Source of the DNA: Clostridium sp. | Lineage (GTDB): Bacteria > Bacillota > Clostridia > Lachnospirales > Lachnospiraceae | Assembly: GCA_004554205.1 (NCBI GenBank) | Contig: SFNH01000107.1 | Coordinates: 1-6,227, forward strand | Length of the DNA stretch: 6,227 bases | Reading direction: 5' to 3' | The notes under the pieces: generated by a model | What the model was told of the DNA's origin: nothing | Seen by the model: the letters and a program-made list of their open reading frames with translations, nothing else | Database searches by the model: none | Position numbers and translations under genes: made by a program | Shown: piece after piece, positions 1 through 5,735 of the stretch | How positions within the stretch are numbered: position 1 is the stretch's first letter | How the letters are laid out: each line of letters starts with the position of its first letter

Positions 1-950
1 GGACGGATATCAATTATGTGGTGCTTGAGAATCTGTATCAGGAGATGAAGGATCACATCGCTTTCTTTTTCCACACGCCGATCCGGCACATCGAGGTGAC
101 CGGGGACGGATACCGTGTCCTCTACGGTGAGGATGAGGGCGCGGAGTGCAAGCAATGTATTGTCTCTGTCGGAAGAAGCGGGAGCAAGTGGATGGAGAAG
201 ATCTGCGACGAGCTTCATATCCCGACGAAGTCCAACCGTGTGGATATCGGCGTCCGAGTGGAGCTGCCGGCGGTGATCTTTTCACATTTGACGGACGAGC
301 TCTACGAGAGCAAGATCGTGTACCGCACAGAGAAGTTTGAGGACAATGTACGCACGTTCTGCATGAACCCGAATGGGATCGTGGTAAATGAAAATACCAA
401 CGGCATCGTCACGGTCAACGGACACAGCTACGAGGGGGCCGAGAAGCAGACGGAGAACACGAATTTTGCGCTGCTGGTTGCCAAGCATTTTTCCGAGCCG
501 TTTAAGGACAGCAACGGCTACGGCGAGAGCATTGCGCGCCTCTCCAATATGCTGGGCGGCGGCGTGATCGTGCAGCGCTTCGGCGACCTGATCCGCGGGA
601 GAAGAAGTACGGTGGGCCGGATCAAGGATAGTACCGTGGTTCCGACGCTGGCGGCGACTCCGGGCGATTTGAGCCTGGTGCTCCCGAAACGGATTCTGGA
701 CGGCATTATCGAGATGATCTATGCGCTCGATAAGATCGCGCCGGGCACGGCCAACGACGATACGCTCCTGTATGGCGTTGAGGTCAAGTTCTATAATATG
801 GAAGTGGATATTGACGAGAATCTTGAGACCCGGTATAAAGGGCTTTACATTATCGGCGACGGAAGCGGCGTGACCCATTCCCTGTCCCACGCGTCGGCGA
901 GCGGGGTGTATGTGGCGAGAAGGATTGCAAAAGACGGAATATCCGATTGA
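1..950 (+). CDS. FAD-dependent dehydrogenase (COG2509-like), C-terminal part
   Basis: Partial gene, open at the left edge; the first whole codon is at position 3 and 315 residues are visible before the TGA. The GTG at 18 is in frame but is almost certainly internal, because codons for TDINY precede it without a break and this family usually runs to about 450-plus residues with the N-terminal dinucleotide-binding GxGxxG motif, here off-window. The C-terminus has the family's FAD-contacting segment GLYIIGDGSGVTHSLSHA, with GDGSG at visible residues 285-289, followed by an ASGVYVARRI helix. Other family-like stretches are VSVGRSGS near residue 56, where the FAD-domain strand re-enters, and NMLGGGVIVQRFGDLI near residue 185. 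The predicted product is a cytosolic FAD oxidoreductase; the physiological substrate of this family is not established. No convincing terminator follows, so read-through into the downstream gap is possible. Confidence is high for the family and low for the reaction. Confidence 0.85.
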   Translation, partial: TDINYVVLENLYQEMKDHIAFFFHTPIRHIEVTGDGYRVLYGEDEGAECKQCIVSVGRSGSKWMEKICDELHIPTKSNRVDIGVRVELPAVIFSHLTDELYESKIVYRTEKFEDNVRTFCMNPNGIVVNENTNGIVTVNGHSYEGAEKQTENTNFALLVAKHFSEPFKDSNGYGESIARLSNMLGGGVIVQRFGDLIRGRRSTVGRIKDSTVVPTLAATPGDLSLVLPKRILDGIIEMIYALDKIAPGTANDDTLLYGVEVKFYNMEVDIDENLETRYKGLYIIGDGSGVTHSLSHASASGVYVARRIAKDGISD

Positions 951-957
951 AAAAAAG

Positions 958-978
958 GATAAATGCGGATAATTTATC
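958..978. repeat. short AT-rich inverted repeat after the dehydrogenase gene
   Basis: GATAAAT (958-964) and ATTTATC (972-978) are perfect 7-bp inverted arms around a 7-nt spacer, just behind the dehydrogenase stop codon. No T-tract follows, so it is a poor intrinsic terminator. A weak promoter-like pair overlaps it: TTGAAA at 947-952 and GATAAT at 968-973, with a short 15-nt spacer. If that promoter is real, the palindrome could be an operator over its -10 region. A chance AT-rich palindrome is equally possible. Confidence 0.3.
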
Positions 979-989
979 AGAGATTCCTA

Positions 990-1020
990 TTGGACGATGA
1001 TCCCCTTCTGGTGCTAAACT
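990..1020 (+). promoter_or_regulatory. candidate promoter for the PHP gene
   Basis: TTGGAC at 990-995 resembles a -35 box, and TAAACT at 1015-1020 resembles a -10 box preceded by TG at 1012-1013, giving an extended -10 (TGCTAAACT). The 19-nt spacer is longer than ideal, but extended -10 promoters tolerate a poor -35. Transcription would start near 1027, about 20 nt before the ATG. That start point falls in the loop of the hairpin at 997-1046, so transcripts from this promoter would lack its left arm. Confidence 0.35.
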
Positions 1021-1046
1021 AATAAGCAGTATCGGGAGGGGATCAT
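997..1046 (+). promoter_or_regulatory. long hairpin burying the PHP gene ribosome binding site
   Basis: Positions 997-1015 can pair with 1028-1046 in RNA as 19 consecutive pairs, four of them G-U (1007/1036, 1009/1034, 1011/1032, 1013/1030), around a 12-nt loop at 1016-1027. The outer ten pairs, including ATGATCCCC against GGGGATCAT, are all Watson-Crick. The right arm contains the whole Shine-Dalgarno tract GGGAGGGG (1034-1041), which lies 6 nt before the ATG at 1048. No U-tract follows, so it is not a terminator. The pairing is seen directly. The role, keeping the PHP gene silent on long transcripts while a locally initiated transcript stays translatable, is inferred. Confidence 0.6.
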
Positions 1047-1047
1047 T

Positions 1048-1677
1048 ATGCTGGTAGATATGCACATTCATGAGTCAACCTGCTCAAGTGACAGCAAAAT
1101 GGTATTAAGAGAGATCGTTGAGACGGCCAGGGAACGGGGGCTTGACGCTGTCTGCATTACAGACCATGACAGCATGGGGCTTAAGGAGTTTGCCGAGGCG
1201 TATTCTGAGGAAACCGGGTTTCCGATCTTTGTGGGCGTGGAGTATTATTCGCTGTGGGGGGATATCACGGCGTTCGGGATCGACCGTCTGCCGGAGCAGA
1301 GGATTTCGGGGCAGGAGTTTGTTGATCAGGTGAACGAGGCCGGGGGCTTCTGCATTGCCTGCCATCCGTTCCGCAACAATAACCGGGGCTTTGAGGAGCA
1401 TCTCTGGGACATCCGGGGGCTTCACGGGGTGGAGGTGTTAAACGGGAGCACGGATATGGAGGCGAACAAAAAGGCGCTTGAAATCTGCCGCGCCCGCGGG
1501 ATGCAGGCGGTGGGCGCAAGCGATGCTCACTGGACCGGTCAGCTTGGCAAGTATGCGACGATGCTTCCGGGAAGCCCGAGGAATCTTGAGGAATTTGTCG
1601 CGGCCCTGCATAAGGGCGGGCTTCGCCCCGCTGTTTATGAGGAGGGAAGGGGATACCAGATCGTGGATGCGTTTTAG
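1048..1677 (+). CDS. PHP-domain metal-dependent phosphoesterase
   Basis: This 209-residue protein is a complete single PHP domain. Expected metal and catalytic positions are visible in order: H6-x-H8 with the SSD at 13-15 (the DxHxHxxxSD-type opening), D39-H40 in ITDHDS, E65 in GVEYY, H106 in CHPF, and D159-x-H161 in GASDAH. Family members bind two or three metals such as Mn, Zn or Fe and cleave phosphoester bonds in small molecules, nucleotides or nucleic acids; the substrate cannot be read from this sequence. It is shorter than TrpH/YciV-type proteins (about 290 residues), lacking much of their inserted region. The start is fixed by GGGAGGGG 6 nt upstream. No signal peptide is visible, so it is cytosolic. 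A 53-bp gap without a terminator separates it from the solute-binding protein, so the two may share a transcript. Working on the imported ligand is a contextual guess only. Confidence 0.88.
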   Translation: MLVDMHIHESTCSSDSKMVLREIVETARERGLDAVCITDHDSMGLKEFAEAYSEETGFPIFVGVEYYSLWGDITAFGIDRLPEQRISGQEFVDQVNEAGGFCIACHPFRNNNRGFEEHLWDIRGLHGVEVLNGSTDMEANKKALEICRARGMQAVGASDAHWTGQLGKYATMLPGSPRNLEEFVAALHKGGLRPAVYEEGRGYQIVDAF

Positions 1678-1690
1678 AGAATCCATGTTT

Positions 1691-1699
1691 TGATATACA
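1691..1699 (+). promoter_or_regulatory. candidate extended -10 element before the solute-binding protein
   Basis: TGATATACA matches the extended -10 pattern TGnTATAAT closely (hexamer TATACA at 1694-1699). The region where a -35 box would lie, inside the last codons of the PHP gene around 1671-1676, is a poor match. A start near 1706 would leave a leader of about 25 nt carrying the AAGGAG ribosome binding site (1718-1723). It could give the receptor gene transcription independent of the PHP gene. Confidence 0.3.
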
Positions 1700-1730
1700 C
1701 TAATAAGAAAGAGGAAAAAGGAGAGCAACA

Positions 1731-2840
1731 ATGAAGAAGAGAATGTTTGCGGCTGCCCTGGCAGCCATTATGGTGACGGCGAGCCTTTCCGGCTGCGGGA
1801 GCAGCAAGCCGGCAGAGACAACCGCAGCGGAAACCGCGGCTGTGACGACGACGGCTGCCGAGACCGCGGCGCAGGAGGAAGAGACAAAGGCGGAGAAGCC
1901 CTACGAGGGCACGACCTTAAGCGTAATGCTCGCTTACGGCGGCGCGGAGGCCGCGTTTGACGCGTTCACGGAAAAGACAGGAATCAAGGTTGAATATGTT
2001 GAGATCTCAACAGGAAAAGCGCTCGCGCAGCTACAGGCTGAAAACGGCAACACGACCGCGGACGTCTGGTTTGGCGGCGGTGTTGACAGCTACATTTCAG
2101 CATCGGAGCTCGGATACCTCGAGCAGTATGTCTCCCCAGAGGCGGAGGCGATCAATCCGGCATACCGCGATGCGAACGGATACTGGACAGGCCTCGCGCT
2201 TGTTCCGGCAGGCTTCCTTGTAAATAATGACGTGCTGGCGGAGAAGAATCTGGAGATCCCGAAGACGTGGGAGGATCTGGCGGATCCGAAGTATAAGGGC
2301 GAGATCATCATGGCTTCCCCGGCAATCTCCGGCACACAGTATGCGATCCTCAACGGAACGCTTCAGGCGTACGGCGAGGAGAAGGGCTGGGATGTATGGA
2401 GCAGAATCAATGACAATGTGGATTTCTACGCGCAGGGCGGCGGCGAGCCGGGCCCGAAGTGCGCGGCAGGTGAATTCGGCGTTGCGGTTCTCGCTATGAC
2501 GGGCAGTACGTTCGCGATGGAAAATGAATATCCGGTGACGGCGGTCTATCCGGAGGATATGATCCCGTGGACTCCGGCGCCGATCGCGATCTTTAAAAAC
2601 TCCGCGAATAAGGAGGCGGCGAAGGTGTTTGTGGATTACTTCCTCTCAAAGGAAGGCCAGGAGGCCTTGCGCGAGGCGGACGCCCGCGTGATGGCGCGCG
2701 GGGACGTTGCGGTTCCGGAGGCGATCGGAAATGTTGACACAGGCAAGCTGATCAACCAGGACGTCCTGCTTTTCGGAAGCCAGAGGGAAGATATCCTTGC
2801 AAAGTGGGCTGAGATGGTAGGAGACAAGGACAGCAAGTAA
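1731..2840 (+). CDS. ABC transporter solute-binding lipoprotein (FbpA/AfuA-like fold)
   Basis: This 369-residue protein is predicted to be a membrane-anchored extracellular receptor for the importer encoded downstream. It opens with a basic n-region (MKKR), a hydrophobic stretch and the lipobox L19-S20-G21-C22, so lipidation at C22 is expected. Residues 23-58 form a Thr/Ala/Glu/Lys-rich tether with TTAAETAA occurring twice. The binding fold starts near residue 62 (LSVMLAYGG) and has the strand-turn ADVWFGGGVDSY (110-121), typical of the COG1840-type family, then LVPAGFLVNND, PKTWEDLADPKYKGEI and a glycine-rich ligand-site segment GGGEPGPKCAAGEFG starting at residue 236. The adjacent Tyr pair of FbpA-type ferric receptors is not seen there, so iron is less likely than a phosphorylated or phosphonate-type organic anion. 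AAGGAG 7 nt upstream fixes the start. An intrinsic terminator follows the stop by 11 nt. The family call is firm; the ligand is unknown. Confidence 0.88.
   Translation: MKKRMFAAALAAIMVTASLSGCGSSKPAETTAAETAAVTTTAAETAAQEEETKAEKPYEGTTLSVMLAYGGAEAAFDAFTEKTGIKVEYVEISTGKALAQLQAENGNTTADVWFGGGVDSYISASELGYLEQYVSPEAEAINPAYRDANGYWTGLALVPAGFLVNNDVLAEKNLEIPKTWEDLADPKYKGEIIMASPAISGTQYAILNGTLQAYGEEKGWDVWSRINDNVDFYAQGGGEPGPKCAAGEFGVAVLAMTGSTFAMENEYPVTAVYPEDMIPWTPAPIAIFKNSANKEAAKVFVDYFLSKEGQEALREADARVMARGDVAVPEAIGNVDTGKLINQDVLLFGSQREDILAKWAEMVGDKDSK
1818..1871 (+). repeat. repeated Thr/Ala/Glu tether motif in the lipoprotein
   Basis: The octapeptide TTAAETAA appears at residues 30-37 and again at 40-47 of the solute-binding protein, separated by VT. 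It lies just after the lipid-anchored Cys and before the folded domain, as expected for a flexible spacer holding the receptor off the membrane. The two DNA copies differ at synonymous positions, so this is not a fresh duplication. Confidence 0.7.
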
Positions 2841-2851
2841 CGAGTGTTTGG

Positions 2852-2896
2852 GGGCTGCCGCAAATGGACGACTGATATTTGCGGCAGCCCATTTTT
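2852..2896 (+). terminator. intrinsic terminator between receptor and permease genes
   Basis: GGGCTGCCGCAAAT (2852-2865) pairs perfectly over 14 bp with ATTTGCGGCAGCCC (2877-2890) around an 11-nt loop. One A is followed by TTTTT (2892-2896). It starts 11 nt after the solute-binding protein stop codon. It should end most transcripts there, leaving permease and ATPase to read-through, which would favour receptor excess over the membrane complex. Confidence 0.9.
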
Positions 2897-2938
2897 CACT
2901 TTATAGGAAATTCCTCCGAATTTCCTATAAAGTAAAAA
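2893..2938. repeat. perfect 16-bp AT-rich inverted repeat with 4-nt loop
   Basis: ACTTTATAGGAAATTC (2898-2913) and GAATTTCCTATAAAGT (2918-2933) are perfect inverted arms separated by CTCC. After one mismatch (2897/2934) four more T-A pairs (2893-2896 with 2935-2938) extend the stem. The left extension uses the T-tract of the preceding terminator. Its perfection and its place in a gap suggest a palindromic repeat unit, a second processing or termination structure, or a mobile-element relic. No coding role is visible. Confidence 0.75.
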
Positions 2939-2939
2939 T

Positions 2940-3026
2940 GTTCCGCAAGGATGCGCACTCTGCGCTTAGGAAACAGGCTGCTGACGCAGCCGCGCTCCGG
3001 CGCGAGAGTTCCGCGAGCGGAACTCT
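2940..3026. repeat. cluster of GC-rich hairpins, possible REP/MITE-like element
   Basis: Four consecutive small hairpins lie almost back to back: GCGCA/TGCGC (2953-2965), GGCTGC/GCAGCC (2976-2991, loop TGAC), CGCGC/GCGCG (2991-3004, loop TCCG) and AGAGTTCCG/CGGAACTCT (3005-3026, loop CGAG). The second and third share base 2991, so both cannot form at full length at once. GTTCCGC occurs at 2940-2946 and again at 3008-3014, and either copy can pair with GCGGAAC at 3017-3023, so a large branched fold competes with the last local hairpin. Together with the palindrome just upstream it fills the gap between receptor and permease. The structure is seen directly; membership in a repeated family is inferred. 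Confidence 0.6.
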
Positions 3027-3032
3027 TTATTC
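3005..3032 (+). terminator. possible weak second terminator before the permease
   Basis: AGAGTTCCG (3005-3013) and CGGAACTCT (3018-3026) form a 9-bp stem with a CGAG tetraloop, followed by an interrupted U-rich run, TTATTCTT. It is weaker than the terminator at 2852-2896 because the run is broken by A and C. It may act in attenuation or simply be the end of the hairpin cluster. Confidence 0.4.
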
Positions 3033-3066
3033 TTAATGGGCAATCAGGCGGCTAAGGAGAAGGGAA

Positions 3067-4770
3067 ATGGATATGTATTCGGAGAAAAGGAAGCGCGGGC
3101 GCTACGGTGCGGCAGAGTTTGCGGATCGTCTGATCCTCTGCGCGGTGCTTGCGGGCATCGCCTTGTTTATTCTCTATCCCATTGCGTCCGTTGTGGCGAC
3201 CAGCTTTTTTAAGGAAGGACGTTTTACGCTGGAATATTATGTGGAGCTGGCATCGCCGAAAAGCGTAAGGCTCATCAAAAACAGCCTGTGGGTCGCGGCG
3301 CTCTCATCTGTTTTTACGACGGCGGCGGTCTTTTTTATCGCGCTGGCGGCCTTTGCGGCGGATGGAAGAAAGCGGCAGTTTATCCGCAAAGCTTTGCTTC
3401 TGACGATGATCTCGCCTCCCTTTGTGTCGGCGTTAGCGTATATTCTTCTGTTCGGCAGGCGGGGGCTCGTCACATACCAGCTCCTGGGCTTAAGCGTCAA
3501 TCCCTACGGCTGGCATGGGATCGTGATTTTGCAGGTGATCGGCAGCGTCTCCTTTGCCGCGCTGATGCTCTTAAACTCCTTTGACAATATGGATCAGAGA
3601 ATGATCCTCGCCTCAAGGGATCTGGGCGCGACGCCGGGGCAGACGTTGCTTAGCGTGATCTTTCCGCTCATGCGCCCCGGTATCCTTTCTGTCCTGTTCA
3701 TGCTGTTTACCATGAATCTGGCGGATTTCGGGACGCCAATCGTCATCGGAGGCAATTATAAGGTGCTCGCGTCAGAGGCGTACACGCAGGCGATCTCCAC
3801 GGCGAATCTGGGGCGCGCCTCGGCGATCAGCGTGCTGATGGTACCCGCGGCGGCGGTGGCCTTTTATTTTTACTACCGGGCGATGAAGCTGAATGGGGAA
3901 AACAGCGCGACGGACCGCACAGCGTTTGACGGTGCGCCCGTATATTCTCTGACCGGCTGGGTCGCGGCTGTCACATGGGGAGTGACGGGCCTGTTCTTCC
4001 TTGTGATGGCGTTAAAATACGGCAATATTTTCCTGTCCGCGTTCTCCAATACGGCGAGCGGGAGACTGGATTTTACGCTTGACTATTTCGGGAAGCTTCC
4101 GCGCTCGCAGTGGAGCTCGTTTCGGCACAGCCTGGTATACTCCGCGATTGCGGCGTTTGCGGCTTCCCTCCTGGGCATTCTTTTGTCCTACTATACGCAC
4201 AGAAGAAAGATCCGGGGAATGCGCGGGGCGGAGTTTCTGGCGTCGCTGCCGTATATTATTCCGGGAACCTTCTACGGCCTGGGGTATGTGGCGGCGTTTT
4301 CCCACCCGCCGATCTATATCCGGGGGACGAGCGCCATCATTATCCTGAATATGGCGTTCCGCCAGATATCGCTGACGAACAAGGCGTCAAACGCGGCGTT
4401 TGCGGGGCTCAACCGCAGGCTGGAGGACGCGGCGAGGGATCTGGGCGCGAGCAGAACAGATGTTCTTTTCGGCGTTATCCTGCCGCTATTAAAGCCGACC
4501 TTCGTGACGGGATTTATCTCGGTGTTCACATCCTGCATGACGGCGGTCGGAGCGATTATTTTCCTGATCTCACCGGGGAAGAATGTGGCCAGCGCGGAGC
4601 TTTTTCAGTCGATTGAGAATGGGCGTTACGGCGTGGCTTCCGTCCAGGCTGTGTTCATCATTCTTGTCACGGTGGGGATCAATCTGATAGCCATGAGTTT
4701 GTTAAACCGTTCGGATCGGGGAGGGAAATGCGATGTTTTTGCAGATGAAAAGCCTGAAAAAGCTGTATGA
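3067..4770 (+). CDS. ABC transporter permease, two fused transmembrane domains (FbpB-like)
   Basis: This 567-residue inner-membrane protein is built as two tandem permease domains of about six helices each, so one chain can form the whole translocation pore. Approximate hydrophobic spans are 22-47, 72-98, 112-129, 151-172, 206-229 and 252-275, then 298-319, 355-379, 392-413, 420-436, 480-503 and 524-547. Each half carries an ATPase-coupling EAA loop: ASRDLGATPGQTLLSVIFPL starting at residue 182, and EDAARDLGAS starting at 453 and followed by VILPLLKP. The start at 3067 is preferred over the ATG at 3073 because AAGGAGA (3054-3060) is 6 nt upstream. Fused permeases of this form occur in the ferric, 2-aminoethylphosphonate and hexose-phosphate branches. 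The polar tail, after about residue 550, is encoded where the ATPase gene overlaps. No promoter is evident between the upstream hairpins and the start, so expression probably depends on read-through. Confidence 0.92.
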   Translation: MDMYSEKRKRGRYGAAEFADRLILCAVLAGIALFILYPIASVVATSFFKEGRFTLEYYVELASPKSVRLIKNSLWVAALSSVFTTAAVFFIALAAFAADGRKRQFIRKALLLTMISPPFVSALAYILLFGRRGLVTYQLLGLSVNPYGWHGIVILQVIGSVSFAALMLLNSFDNMDQRMILASRDLGATPGQTLLSVIFPLMRPGILSVLFMLFTMNLADFGTPIVIGGNYKVLASEAYTQAISTANLGRASAISVLMVPAAAVAFYFYYRAMKLNGENSATDRTAFDGAPVYSLTGWVAAVTWGVTGLFFLVMALKYGNIFLSAFSNTASGRLDFTLDYFGKLPRSQWSSFRHSLVYSAIAAFAASLLGILLSYYTHRRKIRGMRGAEFLASLPYIIPGTFYGLGYVAAFSHPPIYIRGTSAIIILNMAFRQISLTNKASNAAFAGLNRRLEDAARDLGASRTDVLFGVILPLLKPTFVTGFISVFTSCMTAVGAIIFLISPGKNVASAELFQSIENGRYGVASVQAVFIILVTVGINLIAMSLLNRSDRGGKCDVFADEKPEKAV

Positions 4771-5683
4771 GGAGGACAAGGGCTTAAAATGCCTGGATCT
4801 TGAGATCGAGGAGGGCTCCTTTGTGACGCTCCTCGGCCCGTCGGGCTGCGGAAAAACGACGACTCTGAACCTGTTAGGCGGCTTTATCCGGCCGGATTCG
4901 GGAAGGATCATGCTAGGGGATACCGACATTACGGACCTTCCGCCGGAGCGAAGGCCGGTATCCACGGTGTTCCAGAGCTACGCCCTGTTCCCGCATCTGA
5001 ATGTGCTGGAAAATGTCTGCTATGGCCTCCGGCATTTCCGCAGGATGCGAAAAAAGGACGCGGTTCCCATCGCCAGAGAGCAGTTAAAAGCTGTCGGGCT
5101 TAACGGATACGAGAGCGCGCGGATCGGTGAGATCTCGGGAGGCCAGCAGCAGAGAGTGGCGTTAGCCCGCGCCATGGCGACGGGGCCTAAGATCCTGCTT
5201 CTTGACGAGCCGCTGTCCAATCTTGACGCGGGACTCAGGATACAGCTTCGCGAGGAACTAAAGGAGCTTCAGAGAAGGCTCGGGATCACAATGGTCTTTG
5301 TGACGCATGACCAGGAGGAGGCATTAAGTCTTTCTGACCGGATCGTGGTCATGGAAAAGGGGCTGGCTGTCCAGGTGGGGACGCCGAGGGAGATTTATTT
5401 TGAGCCGAAGAGCGCGTATGTGGCGTCTTTCGTGGGAAAGGCGAATTATGTGCAGAAAGACGGGCATGACGCCATCGTAAGACCGGAGGATGTGTGGCTT
5501 GAGAGAGACCCGGAAGGGGGATTTATCATAACGGGCGTAAGCTTTATGGGCGCTCACACGCTTTATGAGATCAGTGACGGGAAACGTACTATGAGGGCGA
5601 ACCTCTCCGGCAGGGAGGGGAGCGGCTTTGCTCCGGGGGAGCGGGTGCGCGCCGGCTGGAGGGAACCGTTTATCCTTCGCTGA
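4733..5683 (+). CDS. ABC transporter ATPase with C-terminal TOBE-like domain (FbpC/PotA-like)
   Basis: This 316-residue cytoplasmic ATPase should power the importer by binding the two EAA loops of the fused permease. Motifs in order are Walker A GPSGCGKTT (35-43), Q-loop Q81 in VFQSYALFPH, signature SGGQQQR (135-141), Walker B ILLLDEP with D158 and E159, D-loop SNLD (162-165) and switch histidine H192 in VTHDQEEA. From about residue 240 comes a TOBE-type region beginning around IVRPEDVWL and ending VRAGWREPFILR; in related ATPases this region has structural or regulatory roles. It is somewhat shorter than the 340-370 residues common in FbpC/PotA relatives, because the C-terminal region is compact. 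The start at 4733 has GGGGAGGG 7 nt upstream, inside the permease reading frame. The 38-nt overlap with the permease suggests translational coupling and matched stoichiometry. All nucleotide-binding residues are intact. Confidence 0.93.
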   Translation: MFLQMKSLKKLYEEDKGLKCLDLEIEEGSFVTLLGPSGCGKTTTLNLLGGFIRPDSGRIMLGDTDITDLPPERRPVSTVFQSYALFPHLNVLENVCYGLRHFRRMRKKDAVPIAREQLKAVGLNGYESARIGEISGGQQQRVALARAMATGPKILLLDEPLSNLDAGLRIQLREELKELQRRLGITMVFVTHDQEEALSLSDRIVVMEKGLAVQVGTPREIYFEPKSAYVASFVGKANYVQKDGHDAIVRPEDVWLERDPEGGFIITGVSFMGAHTLYEISDGKRTMRANLSGREGSGFAPGERVRAGWREPFILR

Positions 5684-5691
5684 ATTCGCAG

Positions 5692-5729
5692 AAAAAGGCT
5701 GCCGCAATATGATCTTACGGCAGCCTTTT
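5692..5729. terminator. bidirectional intrinsic terminator between convergent genes
   Basis: AAAAGGCTGCCG (5693-5704) and CGGCAGCCTTTT (5718-5729) are perfect 12-bp inverted arms around a 13-nt loop. The A-run on the left and T-run on the right mean RNA from either strand ends in a GC stem followed by U residues. It lies 8 nt after the ATPase stop codon and 6 nt beyond the rubrerythrin stop codon, so it should serve both genes. Confidence 0.9.
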
Positions 5730-5735
5730 CCTTTA

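Noticed and set aside
18..20. GTG as the true start of the dehydrogenase
   Set aside because: The frame is open upstream, no ribosome binding site is visible, and the product would lack the FAD-binding N-terminus.
282..890. 202-residue minus-strand reading frame opposite the dehydrogenase
   Set aside because: It is antisense to a recognisable FAD protein in a GC-rich region and shows no domain motif.
997..1046. Hairpin as terminator of the dehydrogenase gene
   Set aside because: No U-tract follows on the plus strand and the right arm is the next gene's ribosome binding site.
2848..3036. 62-residue plus-strand reading frame in the receptor-permease gap
   Set aside because: It runs through the terminator and the hairpin cluster, has no good ribosome binding site, and its basic composition is what translated palindromes give.
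4110..4616. 168-residue plus-strand frame inside the permease
   Set aside because: It is an off-frame shadow of the second permease domain, lacking membrane segments or any family motif.
4728..4730. ATG at 4728 as ATPase start
   Set aside because: It is in a different frame from the ATPase and only 2 nt from the RBS tract.
1731..5683. Naming the transporter fbpABC (ferric iron)
   Set aside because: The receptor lacks a visible adjacent Tyr pair for iron; the permease and ATPase families do not define the substrate.
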